A stretch of DNA of 53,729 bases from an uncultured Acetatifactor sp. (GTDB lineage Bacteria; Bacillota; Clostridia; Lachnospirales; Lachnospiraceae), in contig CANQEH010000020.1 of NCBI GenBank assembly GCA_947594835.1, positions 1 through 53,729 on the forward strand, given 5' to 3'. Made by a program: the position numbers and the translations under genes. Below the pieces are notes generated by a model. That model did no database searches and had not been told where the DNA came from. It saw only the letters and a list, made by a program, of their open reading frames with translations. Of the stretch, positions 1 to 8,125 are shown one piece after another (the first letter of the stretch is position 1; each line of letters opens with the position of its first letter).

Positions 1-185
1 TGGCAGGGTAGCCAAGTCCGGCAGGGATAAACGCTGAAGGCATCTAAGCGTGAAGCCCCCCTCAAGATGAGATATCCAGGACGCAAGTCAAAAGGTCCCT
101 TGAAGACGACAAGGTAGATAGGAATGAGGTGTAAGCACAGCAATGTGTTCAGCTGACATTTACTAATCGACCGAGTGCTTAACCA
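1..185 (+). rRNA. 23S ribosomal RNA, 3' end (partial)
   Basis: This is the last part of a large-subunit rRNA; the gene starts before the window. The segment GACATTTACTAATCGACCGA followed by GTGCTTAACC is the conserved 3' terminus that pairs with the 5' end of 23S rRNA. I place the mature end near 185 because the closing helix strand GCTTAACC ends there. About 55 nt of spacer and a terminator follow. No 5S rRNA is seen downstream, so the 5S must lie elsewhere or before the 23S. Confidence 0.95.
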
Positions 186-240
186 AGAGAGACGGAAAGG
201 AAACTTGATTCAATGTTCGGTTTTGAGGGTACAAAACTGG

Positions 241-271
241 AAAAATAAGGAGCGGCTGCTCCTTATTTTTT
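241..271 (+). terminator. rRNA operon terminator
   Basis: A perfect 13-bp stem (AAAAATAAGGAGC with GCTCCTTATTTTT) closes a 4-nt loop, and a T run follows. It is an intrinsic terminator placed just after the 23S end and closes the rRNA operon. Confidence 0.9.
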
Positions 272-397
272 GTCATAGGATGATATTTTCCATATCATTT
301 CCTGTTGCTCCAGGCACCCATTTATTGAAACTTTCGAACAGATTTCCCGTCTATTCTTTTGGAAGGTTGTTGTGAGGCCCAAAGGGAGGACGGGAAA

Positions 398-1471
398 ATG
401 GATGGAAGGAAAAAACTGATTGCTGTGTGTATGCTTTCTGCTGTGCTTGCCCTGGGCGGCTGCGGAAGGACGGGAGAGAACAGCCCTGTCGGAACTCCGG
501 GGACGGGCCCTGGAGAGGGGACGGAAGACAGCCGACACGGGGCGGACGCAGCCCAGGAAGGTCTGGAATTGGAGGAAAGCCGATACGGGGCGGGAACAGC
601 CCCCGGAGGTCTGGAATCGGAAGGACTTCCCACATCGGAACCAGAAGAAATTCTGGTGACCCAGGGAGGCCCTTACGGTGAGATTTCCCTGCGGCTGCCT
701 GCAGGGTGGGACTACGAGCTGTGTCCCATAGACAGCCCCAGGCTGCGAACCTGCCTCTACGGGATCCAGTTTTACCCGGAGAGTGCGGAGGAAGGCTTTA
801 TCGAGGCTGGCTACGTGGACGGCTTTGGCGTATGCGGTACCGGGCTTTCCCAGACGAAACGGACGCTGGCCGGGAGAGAGGCCAGCGTGGGGACGTATGA
901 CGGCCATGCCTATTGGGACTTTGTCTTTATGACGGAGGGACAGGAAGGTCTGGCGGCGTTTACGTTTTCTGTGGGAAACTGGTGGGAGGAGTACGGGGAG
1001 GAGACCTATGCTGTTTTAGACACCATCTCCTTTGACCCGGACACCAAAGAGGGCGGCGTCTGTTTATACGGGGAGGACTGCACGGCGGAGGAGATCGGGC
1101 TTAAGCTTTCCTTAAAAGACATCACGTCCTCCGGCGCGACGCTGGTATTCCTGCTCTATGACGCGCAGGCGCCCCAGGGGGAGCTTGTATGGGGAGAGGT
1201 GTTTTCTCTGGAGGTCTTCGGAGAAGAGGGATGGGAAAGCGTACAGCCCCTGCCGGGGAATTTTGCTTTTAATAGCATCGGCTATGAGCTGTCTCCAAAG
1301 ACCGCCAGGGAAACGGCGGCAGGCAACTATCTTCTGGAACAGGAGGTAGGATGGGAGTGGATGTACGGAAAACTGCCTCCCGGCACTTACCGGCTGGGGA
1401 AAAGCGTTTCAGAACAGAGGGCAGAAGGCCGGAAGGACTATATGCTCTATGCTGAATTTTTGTTAAACTAA
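398..1471 (+). CDS. Predicted lipoprotein with C-terminal Ig-like domain
   Basis: Secreted lipoprotein of 357 residues. The start at 398 is chosen over 359 because an AGGGAGGA ribosome site precedes it and it opens with a charged n-region, a hydrophobic stretch and the lipobox LGGC. The next 60 residues are a low-complexity linker rich in G, E and P, with a 16-residue unit duplicated in tandem at 527-622. The C-terminal part, with a pattern ending in LPPGTYR, resembles the bacterial Ig-like domain of Firmicute surface lipoproteins; that assignment is from memory of the family and is moderate. The ligand is unknown. It sits alone between the rRNA terminator and the deaminase gene. Confidence 0.7.
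   Translation: MDGRKKLIAVCMLSAVLALGGCGRTGENSPVGTPGTGPGEGTEDSRHGADAAQEGLELEESRYGAGTAPGGLESEGLPTSEPEEILVTQGGPYGEISLRLPAGWDYELCPIDSPRLRTCLYGIQFYPESAEEGFIEAGYVDGFGVCGTGLSQTKRTLAGREASVGTYDGHAYWDFVFMTEGQEGLAAFTFSVGNWWEEYGEETYAVLDTISFDPDTKEGGVCLYGEDCTAEEIGLKLSLKDITSSGATLVFLLYDAQAPQGELVWGEVFSLEVFGEEGWESVQPLPGNFAFNSIGYELSPKTARETAAGNYLLEQEVGWEWMYGKLPPGTYRLGKSVSEQRAEGRKDYMLYAEFLLN
527..622 (+). repeat. Tandem 48-bp coding duplication
   Basis: Two adjacent 16-codon units encode DSRHGADAAQEGLELE and ESRYGAGTAPGGLESE. They lengthen the linker behind the lipid anchor of the lipoprotein. The units have diverged at several positions, so the duplication is not recent. Confidence 0.7.
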
Positions 1472-1487
1472 ATGACGGAGGTGTGGA

Positions 1488-1973
1488 ATGGTACAGCCGG
1501 ACGGCAGGAGTCGTATTTCAAAAATAGATACTTATCTGAATGTGGCGGAGGTCTTTGCCTATCGGAGCACCTGCCTGAAACGGAAATACGGCGCCGTCAT
1601 TGTCAAAAACGACGCGGTGGTCTCCACAGGGTATAACGGTTCCCCCAGAGGGCAGGAGAATTGCTGCGATATCGGGGACTGCCCGCGGATCAGGCTGGGC
1701 CTGCATCAGGGGGAGGGGTACGGCCTTTGCCGGGCGGTTCATGCGGAGGCGAACGCTCTGTTAAACTGTTCCAGGGAGCAGACGCTGGGGGCGGATCTGT
1801 ATCTGGCTGGGGTGAATCCCGGGGAGAATTCTGTCCATCAGGCCAAGCCCTGTCCCATGTGCGCCAGAATGATCGTACAGGCGGGGATCCGCAATGTGAT
1901 TATGCGGGTTGGCGACGAGGCCGGAGCCTATGTGAGCCTGCCTGCGGAAGAACTGCTGAAGCCGGGAGAGTAG
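1488..1973 (+). CDS. Deoxycytidylate deaminase family protein (ComEB-like)
   Basis: Zinc-dependent cytidine/dCMP deaminase of 161 residues. The HAE motif (His85, Glu87) and PCPMC (Cys122, Cys125) supply the zinc ligands and proton shuttle of the family, and the N-terminal YGAVIVKND and GYNGSPRG segments are typical of dCMP deaminases. It probably converts dCMP to dUMP for thymidylate synthesis; the ComEB name is by family only. It starts 16 bp after the lipoprotein stop behind GACGGAGG and may be co-transcribed with it. It carries the extra Cys/His-rich segment (residues 59-65) found in dCMP rather than free-cytidine deaminases. Confidence 0.88.
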   Translation: MVQPDGRSRISKIDTYLNVAEVFAYRSTCLKRKYGAVIVKNDAVVSTGYNGSPRGQENCCDIGDCPRIRLGLHQGEGYGLCRAVHAEANALLNCSREQTLGADLYLAGVNPGENSVHQAKPCPMCARMIVQAGIRNVIMRVGDEAGAYVSLPAEELLKPGE

Positions 1974-2051
1974 ACTGGTTTCCCCAAAACGGTTTTAAAA
2001 AGTTTCTCTCAAAAAAGTTTTCAGATAATAGTTTCATTTTCAGCACAAGTA

Positions 2052-2060
2052 TGCTATAAT
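2052..2060 (+). promoter_or_regulatory. Extended -10 promoter upstream of cheV
   Basis: TGCTATAAT is a perfect TGn-TATAAT extended -10 element in an AT-rich stretch. The -35 region is poor (TTTCAT at 2032-2037). Transcription would start near 2067 and give cheV a leader of about 100 nt. Confidence 0.6.
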
Positions 2061-2091
2061 AATTTTATTCTAGGCGTGGGACATCCGAAGG

Positions 2092-2151
2092 GCCGCTGCA
2101 CAGAAACCGCATACTTCTGCATCGGGGTATCGGGCAGGGTGCAGGAGCGGC
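2092..2151 (+). promoter_or_regulatory. Structured 5' leader of cheV
   Basis: GCCG and CTGCAC (2092-2101) pair with GTGCAG (2139-2144) and CGGC (2148-2151) across a 3-nt bulge, making a 10-bp closing stem between the promoter and the cheV start. The interior is G-rich and could form a second short helix (ATAC/GTAT). It matches no riboswitch class I recognise. Confidence 0.35.
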
Positions 2152-2169
2152 GCGGAAATGGAGTAGAAG

Positions 2170-3081
2170 ATGGATACGAAAATCTTATTGGAAAACGGCA
2201 CCAACGAGTTGGAGATTTTGGAGTTTACCCTGGCGGGGAATTCTTATGGCATCAACGTTGCGAAGATCCGGGAGATCATCCCCTATCAGACCGTGACGCC
2301 TGTGCCCAATTCCCATCCCAGCATCGAAGGGATTTTCATGCCCCGCGACACGATGATAACCGCCATCGACTTAAAGAACTGCCTTGGGCGGGGGGAGTCG
2401 TCGCCCAACGGACTTTTCATCATCACGAATTTCAATAAGCTGGATATCGCTTTCCATGTGGAGAATGTGCTGGGGATCCACAGGGTGTCCTGGAGGGACA
2501 TCATCAAGCCGGACGCCACCATGTCCACCACGGATGGGAGCGTTTCCACCGGCATCATCAAGCGGGACGGAAAGCTGATCATCATCCTTGACTTTGAGAA
2601 GATCGTCAGCGATATCAATCCCGAGACGGGTCTGAAGGTATCTGAGATCTATGAACTGGGGGAGAGAAAGCGCAGCAATGTGCCGATCCTGATCGCCGAG
2701 GATTCCCCGCTTTTGAACAAGCTGATTGTCGATTCCCTGAAAAAGGCCGGATACGACAATCTGATCCATACGGAAAACGGCCAGCGGGCATACGATGTGG
2801 TCTGCCAGTGCAAGGCGGACGGTACCCTGGACGAGCACGTCCGCATTATCATTACCGACATCGAGATGCCTGAGATGGACGGGCACAGGCTGACAAAGCT
2901 GATCAAGTCGGACGATACCACATCCCATATCCCCATCATCATTTTCTCCTCGCTGGTAAATGAGGAGATGAAGCGCAAAGGGGAGGCCTTGGGAGCGGAC
3001 GCACAGCTCTCCAAGCCGGAGATCGGAAATCTGGTGAGAATTGTTGACGGCCTGGTAGCCGAGAAAAAACTGGATAGATGA
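2170..3081 (+). CDS. cheV: Chemotaxis coupling protein CheV
   Basis: Hybrid chemotaxis protein of 303 residues. Residues 15-160 form a CheW-like domain that couples receptors to CheA. Residues 170-300 form a response-regulator receiver with the acidic pair Glu177/Asp178, phosphoacceptor Asp230 in TDIEMPEMDG and the conserved lysine at 282. Phosphorylation by CheA is expected to tune adaptation, as in known CheV proteins. The gene is alone: no other che or fla gene is in the window, so the rest of the pathway lies elsewhere. It has its own promoter, a structured leader and a strong terminator just after the stop. Confidence 0.93.
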   Translation: MDTKILLENGTNELEILEFTLAGNSYGINVAKIREIIPYQTVTPVPNSHPSIEGIFMPRDTMITAIDLKNCLGRGESSPNGLFIITNFNKLDIAFHVENVLGIHRVSWRDIIKPDATMSTTDGSVSTGIIKRDGKLIIILDFEKIVSDINPETGLKVSEIYELGERKRSNVPILIAEDSPLLNKLIVDSLKKAGYDNLIHTENGQRAYDVVCQCKADGTLDEHVRIIITDIEMPEMDGHRLTKLIKSDDTTSHIPIIIFSSLVNEEMKRKGEALGADAQLSKPEIGNLVRIVDGLVAEKKLDR

Positions 3082-3090
3082 CAAGAGCAA

Positions 3091-3119
3091 AAAAGCCGGG
3101 CATTGACCCGGCTTTTCTG
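3091..3119 (+). terminator. Terminator after cheV
   Basis: AAAAGCCGGG pairs perfectly with CCCGGCTTTT around a 6-nt loop, starting 10 bp past the cheV stop codon. The T tract at its end is short (TTTTCTG), but stem strength and position make it a convincing intrinsic terminator. Confidence 0.82.
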
Positions 3120-3165
3120 AAAATGGAGAGGGAAAGGGGCGCTCCGGGCAGAGGAAAGCGGGGGT

Positions 3166-3957
3166 ATGGAACAGGAGACGGTTTTCAAGCGGATACAGGA
3201 AGCGGATATGGTGCTGGTGGGGCTGGGAGAGGACTTCGAGCGCTGGGGACAGCTGCGGGCTGACCCGGCCTGGCGCAGAGGCAGGGACGGCCTAAGGGAA
3301 GCAGGATGCGGCGGGCTGCTGCCTGCCTGGACGGAGTACGGCGCGAGACGGCTGGGACAAAAAGGGCCAGGCGACGCGCTGGACCGGCTTGCATCCCTTC
3401 TGGAGGGGAAAAATTATTTTGTCGTCTCGTTGTCCATGGACAGCGCCGTCTCCAGTGTGGAAGCCTTTCGGGGACGCCTGGTGACGCCCTGCGGAGGGGT
3501 CAGGGACAAGCAGTGCCCAAACGGCTGTACGGGAACGGTGGCGCCGCTTGTGGAAGCGGATCGGGACGCCTTGGACAGCGCCTTTGGGAAATTGTTTGAG
3601 GGGACTTTCACCCCGGAGGATCTCCCGGATCTTGGGCGGTGTGAAAGCTGCGGAAGCCGGATGGTACTCAACAATGTCTATGCGCAGCATTATGACGAAA
3701 CGGCCTATCTGGACAGCTGGCGCCAATACACGGGCTGGGTGCAGCGGACGTTGAACCGAAAGCTTCTCCTGCTGGAACTGGGCGTGGGCCTGCAGTTTCC
3801 CACAGTGGTGCGGTGGCCTTTTGAAAAAATAGCCAGATACCAGCAGAAGGCTTTTCTGTGCCGCGTCCATGAAAGGCTGTATCAGCTGCCGGAGGATCTG
3901 GCGGCAAAGGGTTGTGGGATTGCGCAGAATCCGATTGATTGGCTGGAACACCTGTGA
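3166..3957 (+). CDS. Sir2-like (sirtuin fold) protein
   Basis: Protein of 263 residues that I relate to the Sir2 NAD-dependent deacylase superfamily. What can be seen: an N-terminal strand-turn VLVGLGEDFE where sirtuins have the GAGxS loop, FVVSLSMDS resembling the strand before the NAD pocket, two cysteine pairs (C117/C121 in CPNGC and C159/C162 in CESCG) suited to bind zinc, and a late ELGVGLQFPTVVRWPFEKI segment like the sirtuin ELG-G nucleotide strand. The canonical GAGxS and the catalytic HG are not evident, so it may be inactive or have another activity. It follows the cheV terminator and precedes the acidic repeat protein by 40 bp. Confidence 0.55.
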   Translation: MEQETVFKRIQEADMVLVGLGEDFERWGQLRADPAWRRGRDGLREAGCGGLLPAWTEYGARRLGQKGPGDALDRLASLLEGKNYFVVSLSMDSAVSSVEAFRGRLVTPCGGVRDKQCPNGCTGTVAPLVEADRDALDSAFGKLFEGTFTPEDLPDLGRCESCGSRMVLNNVYAQHYDETAYLDSWRQYTGWVQRTLNRKLLLLELGVGLQFPTVVRWPFEKIARYQQKAFLCRVHERLYQLPEDLAAKGCGIAQNPIDWLEHL

Positions 3958-3997
3958 TAAAATAGTGTGAAAAGTATGATGAAATTGAGGAGATACT

Positions 3998-6664
3998 ATG
4001 CCTTCTAATGAAGATTATCTGGACAGCCTGCTCCGCAATGTAGGGGTCGGTGCAGAACAAAAGAAGATGCAGGCGGCAGAAGAGGAAGCCCCTGAGGCTG
4101 GCCTGGAAGATATTGCGGCGCAGCTTAATGACCTTGCGGCGGACTATGAAGCCCCTGAGACCGGTCTGGAGGATATTGCGGCGCAGCTTAATGACCTTGA
4201 GGCAGACTATGAAGTCCCTGATGGTCTGGATGACGCTGTGACACAGCTTAATGACCTTGCAGCAGACTATGAAGCCCCTGAGACTGGTCTGGATGACGCT
4301 GCGACACAGCTGGACGACCTTGTGGCAGACTATGAGGCCTCTGAGACCGATCTGGATGACTCTGTGACACAGCTGGACGACCTTACAGCAGACTATGAGG
4401 CCTCTGAGACCGATCTGGATGACGCTGTGACACAGCTGGACGACCTTATGGCAGACTATGAAGCCCCTGAGACCGATCTGGATGACGCTGCGGCGCAGCT
4501 GGACGATTTTGCCGCAGATCTGGGAGACGTCTGGGCGGACAGCGGAGACTTTGCCGGGAAATCTGAGGAGCCTGAGACGGCGTCGCAGGATGCGGACGTA
4601 GAAGCGGAAGACGCTGCGTTTGACCTGGAAAACTTTGTGTCTGGGTATGAAGATTTCGAGGCGGGCCTGGAAGAATCTCTGGGCGGCCTGGCGGCGGATG
4701 AGGAAAGCGGGCCGGAGGAAACGCCTGTTTTTGACAAAGCGCCGGATCTGGATGCGGTGGCCTCGATGTCGGAGGAAGACATTGAGCGGCTGCTTTCCTC
4801 CGGCCAGGATGAGGGAGGGGATCAGCCTGCAAAGGAGGATGCCGACGCGGGGGACTGGGATCAGGATGTGCTGGGGCTGCTTCAGGATACAGAGGACAGC
4901 GACCTTCAGGATATCCAGGAACTTTTGACAAAAGCGGACAACAATGAGGCCGTAGATGAGGAAATCGCGGCGCTGCTGCAGGAGCCTGACGCGGAGGATC
5001 GGACGGCTCTGCCCCTGGACGATGAAAGCGGCGAAGCGCCTATGACGGAAAAAGAAAAGCGGGCCAAGGCGCGCAGGGAGAAAGCCGCTGCAAGGAAAGC
5101 GCAGAAAGCGGCTGCCAAAGAGGCAAAGGCCCGGGCGAAAGCGGCTGCGAAGGAGGCCAAGGCCGCCAAGGGACAGGCGAAAGGGGCAAACTCCGCTGCC
5201 TTGACGGACGGACAGGCCGAAAAAATCCCGGCTCAGGAAGCGGCACCGGATGCGCCGGAGGATGACTTTTTTGATACGGATCTGCTGGATTCCATTGTGT
5301 CCGCCGCAGATCAGGCAAAAGATTCAGACAGCGGGGATCTGCCCGGCGGGGAGGAAGCTGCAGATCTGGGGGATATATTTGCGGCGGGCGGCGCGTCTGA
5401 GCCGGATGAGGAGGATTTCCTGGGCGGCGACAGCTTTGCGATGGACGACCCGGGCGGGGATTCCGACGGTCTGGACGATCTGGGCGGAGGATCTGACGGC
5501 CTGGACGACCTTGGCTTTGACATGGGGAGCCTTTTTGGAGACGGCGGCGACGATCACCTGGGAGCAGGCGCGGGATCCGCAGGGGACGATTCGTTTCCTG
5601 ACTTTGTGGATCTGGACGACTCGGACAGCGTGGATGCGCTGTTAGAAAAGGAGAATGCAGAAAAGCCAAAGAAGGGATTGCTGTCCAGAATCTTTGCGTT
5701 TTTGACGGAGGAGGACCCGGAGGAGTCAAACGAGGATATTCGGCTTTCCGATGAGAACCGGGATATCTTAAACGATCTGGACAAGGAAAAATCTGCCCGC
5801 AAAAAGAAGAAAAAGAAGGGCAAGATGGCCGCAGCCCAGGGGGAGGACGGCGAGGAAGAGGACAAAAAGAGCGCGAAGAAGCCCAAAAAGGCGAAAAAGG
5901 TAAAGCCGGAGAAGGTCAAAAAGGAGAGGATTTCGGAGCCGGAACCTCTGATCCCGGAGCGGAAGCTGACCTTCAAGCGGGTGTTCCCGGTATTCCTGGC
6001 AGGGGCTTCCGCAGGCGTCCTGCTCATTGTGTTTGCCTACGCCTCCGTCAACTATTCCGGGAAGCAGGCGGCCAGAGAGGCCTATTACTCCGGGGATTAC
6101 CAGGCCTGCTATGAAAATCTTTACGGCAAAGAGTTAAACGAGACAGAACAGATCATGTTCGGCACGTCGGAAAGTATGCTGAAAATGCGTCTGTGGCTGC
6201 GGGAATATGAGATGTTTGTGGCTGCGGGAAGCGAAATAGAAGCGCTGGATTCCCTGATCCAGACGGTGCAGGACTATCCTAAGCTGTATGAGTATGCCCA
6301 GAAATGGAATGCAGGCAGCCAGGTGCAAAGCGGCTACGAGGACATCCTGTCCATCCTTTCTACCAAGTATGGCCTCTCGGAGAGCCAGGCCCTGGAGATT
6401 GCAAACGCCAGGAGCGATCTGGAGTACACCAGGATGGTGGTGGACGTGGTAGAGGGCAGGATCTGGGAAGGGCAGGACGCCCCGGGGGATATCGGGGGAA
6501 ATGCCGGAACCGATAGCCCGGCAGACACCGGGGGAAGCGCCGGAACCGCTGGCCCGGCAGGCCCCGGGGAGAATACCGAAGCCGACGCCCCGGCACAGCC
6601 GTTGGAAGACCAGCTGCCGGAGGAGGAAGGGTTAGGCCAGGGCAGCTTTATCCAAAACCCGTGA
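3998..6664 (+). CDS. Large acidic repeat protein with one membrane segment
   Basis: Protein of 888 residues, function unknown. It has no signal peptide. Residues 31-176 are seven near-identical units of about 21 residues (pattern APETDLDDAxxQLDDLxADYE), a strongly acidic probable coiled coil. Residues 345-395 are a Lys/Ala-rich helix, 440-545 are Asp/Gly-rich, and 600-645 are again Lys-rich. One hydrophobic segment (about 662-684) follows, then about 130 helical residues with the look of a TPR-like fold, and a Gly/Pro/Ala-rich tail. With a long cytoplasmic N-terminus and the C-terminus outside it would be a type II membrane protein, perhaps a scaffold; that is inference. It lies directly before hisH (16 bp). 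Confidence 0.75.
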   Translation: MPSNEDYLDSLLRNVGVGAEQKKMQAAEEEAPEAGLEDIAAQLNDLAADYEAPETGLEDIAAQLNDLEADYEVPDGLDDAVTQLNDLAADYEAPETGLDDAATQLDDLVADYEASETDLDDSVTQLDDLTADYEASETDLDDAVTQLDDLMADYEAPETDLDDAAAQLDDFAADLGDVWADSGDFAGKSEEPETASQDADVEAEDAAFDLENFVSGYEDFEAGLEESLGGLAADEESGPEETPVFDKAPDLDAVASMSEEDIERLLSSGQDEGGDQPAKEDADAGDWDQDVLGLLQDTEDSDLQDIQELLTKADNNEAVDEEIAALLQEPDAEDRTALPLDDESGEAPMTEKEKRAKARREKAAARKAQKAAAKEAKARAKAAAKEAKAAKGQAKGANSAALTDGQAEKIPAQEAAPDAPEDDFFDTDLLDSIVSAADQAKDSDSGDLPGGEEAADLGDIFAAGGASEPDEEDFLGGDSFAMDDPGGDSDGLDDLGGGSDGLDDLGFDMGSLFGDGGDDHLGAGAGSAGDDSFPDFVDLDDSDSVDALLEKENAEKPKKGLLSRIFAFLTEEDPEESNEDIRLSDENRDILNDLDKEKSARKKKKKKGKMAAAQGEDGEEEDKKSAKKPKKAKKVKPEKVKKERISEPEPLIPERKLTFKRVFPVFLAGASAGVLLIVFAYASVNYSGKQAAREAYYSGDYQACYENLYGKELNETEQIMFGTSESMLKMRLWLREYEMFVAAGSEIEALDSLIQTVQDYPKLYEYAQKWNAGSQVQSGYEDILSILSTKYGLSESQALEIANARSDLEYTRMVVDVVEGRIWEGQDAPGDIGGNAGTDSPADTGGSAGTAGPAGPGENTEADAPAQPLEDQLPEEEGLGQGSFIQNP
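4088..4525 (+). repeat. Seven tandem 63-bp coding repeats
   Basis: Seven in-frame units of 63 bp (one is 60 bp) encode 20- or 21-residue acidic repeats. The units are highly alike at DNA level, for example CAGCTGGACGACCTT recurs, which suggests slippage or unequal crossing over and likely length differences between strains. Confidence 0.9.
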
Positions 6665-6679
6665 CGGGAGAAGAAGACC

Positions 6680-7294
6680 ATGATAGCGATCATCGACTAT
6701 GATGCCGGGAATATCAAAAGCGTGGAGAAAGCTTTCCTCTCCCTGGGACAGGAGACAGTCGTCACCAGAGAGCCACAGGCGCTCTTTCGGGCGGACGGCG
6801 TCGTCCTGCCCGGAGTAGGCGCTTTCGGGGACGCCATGGAAAAACTGCATCGGTTCGGGCTGGTGCCCGTCATCCGGCAGCTGGCCCGGGAAGAGAAACC
6901 TTTTCTGGGCATCTGCCTGGGACTGCAGCTTTTGTTTGAGAGCAGCCAGGAGAGCCCCGGCGTGGAAGGGCTGGGCATTTTGGAGGGACAGGTGCTGCGG
7001 CTGCCGGAGGATCAGGGGGTAAAGATCCCCCAGATCGGGTGGAACAGCCTGCATTTTCCCAATCCCGGCAGGCTTTTTTGCGGGATCCCGGAGGGAGCGT
7101 ACGTCTATTTTGTCCATTCCTATTATCTGAGGGCGAAAGAGGAGCGGATCGTCACCGCCACCGCGGAATACGGAACCTGCGTGCACGCCTCCGTGGAGCA
7201 GGGGAATGTGTTTGCCTGTCAGTTCCATCCGGAGAAAAGTTCCGAAACAGGGCTTGCCATCCTGCGCAATTTTGTGGGGATTGCGGCCCGGTAA
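6680..7294 (+). CDS. hisH: Imidazole glycerol phosphate synthase, glutaminase subunit HisH
   Basis: Class I glutamine amidotransferase of 204 residues. The nucleophile Cys79 lies in GICLGLQ, and His183/Glu185 in CQFHPEKS complete the triad. DYDAGN at the N-terminus and the oxyanion-strand PGVGAFG are hallmarks of HisH. It delivers ammonia to HisF to make imidazole glycerol phosphate and AICAR in histidine synthesis. It is followed by hisF after 35 bp, but no other his gene is in the window, so the pair is detached from a full operon here. Confidence 0.93.
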   Translation: MIAIIDYDAGNIKSVEKAFLSLGQETVVTREPQALFRADGVVLPGVGAFGDAMEKLHRFGLVPVIRQLAREEKPFLGICLGLQLLFESSQESPGVEGLGILEGQVLRLPEDQGVKIPQIGWNSLHFPNPGRLFCGIPEGAYVYFVHSYYLRAKEERIVTATAEYGTCVHASVEQGNVFACQFHPEKSSETGLAILRNFVGIAAR

Positions 7295-7329
7295 AATCGG
7301 ACAGGCCATAGGGCGGGAAGGCGGTAACA

Positions 7330-8091
7330 TTGCATACAAAGAGAGTGATCCCCTGTCTGGATATCAAGGACGGCAGGGTGGTAAAGGGCGTACAATTTGT
7401 CAATTTAAAAGATGCGGGGGAACCGGCGCAGGCAGCGCAGGCCTACGACAGGGAGGGCGCCGACGAGGTGGTCTTTCTGGATATCACTGCGTCGGCGGAC
7501 AACCGGTCCACCCAGCTTCAGTGGGTGCGGCAGGTGGCAAGCAGGCTGTTTATCCCTTTTACCGTGGGGGGCGGCATCCGCACGGTGGAGGATTTCCGCC
7601 TGATCCTGCGGGAGGGAGCGGACAAGATTGCCGTCAATTCGGCGGCGATCACAAATCCTGGGCTGATCTCCCAGGCGGCGGACAAGTTCGGCAGCCAGTG
7701 CGTGGTGGTGGCCATTGACGCCAAGAAAAGAGCGGACGGCTCCGGGTGGAACATCTACAAAAACGGCGGCCGCGTGGATATGGGGATCGATGCGGTGCAG
7801 TGGGCCGTGCAGGCCGAAAAGCTGGGGGCAGGCGAGCTGCTTTTGACCAGCATGGACTGCGACGGCACCAAGGAGGGATACGATCTGGAGCTGACCAAAG
7901 CGGTGACGGATGCGGTGGGAATCCCTGTGATCGCCTCCGGGGGTGCGGGAAAGCCGGAGCACTTTTACGAAGCGCTGGAAAGAGGAGGAGCGGAGGCTGT
8001 GCTGGCGGCTTCCCTGTTTCACTACAAGGAACTGACGATCCGGCAGGTGAAGGAATACCTGCGGCAGCGGGGCATCAGCGTGCGGCTTTGA
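7330..8091 (+). CDS. hisF: Imidazole glycerol phosphate synthase, cyclase subunit HisF
   Basis: TIM-barrel cyclase of 253 residues. The catalytic aspartates are Asp11 (PCLDI) and Asp130 (VAIDAK); FTVGGGIR and IASGGAG are the two phosphate-binding loops. The start is a TTG codon at 7330: it gives the normal HisF N-terminus ([12 protein letters not shown]), there is no in-frame ATG nearby, and GGGAAGG lies about 8 bp upstream. It pairs with HisH to close the imidazole ring. The weak start codon may set subunit stoichiometry. Confidence 0.93.
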   Translation: MHTKRVIPCLDIKDGRVVKGVQFVNLKDAGEPAQAAQAYDREGADEVVFLDITASADNRSTQLQWVRQVASRLFIPFTVGGGIRTVEDFRLILREGADKIAVNSAAITNPGLISQAADKFGSQCVVVAIDAKKRADGSGWNIYKNGGRVDMGIDAVQWAVQAEKLGAGELLLTSMDCDGTKEGYDLELTKAVTDAVGIPVIASGGAGKPEHFYEALERGGAEAVLAASLFHYKELTIRQVKEYLRQRGISVRL

Positions 8092-8125
8092 GCCTGCATG
8101 ACCGCCGCATGAGAGGAAGAAGAGC

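Noticed and set aside
4088..4525. Regular 63-bp repeats suggesting a CRISPR or tandem-repeat locus
   Set aside because: They are contiguous, in frame and encode an acidic protein repeat; there are no unique spacers.
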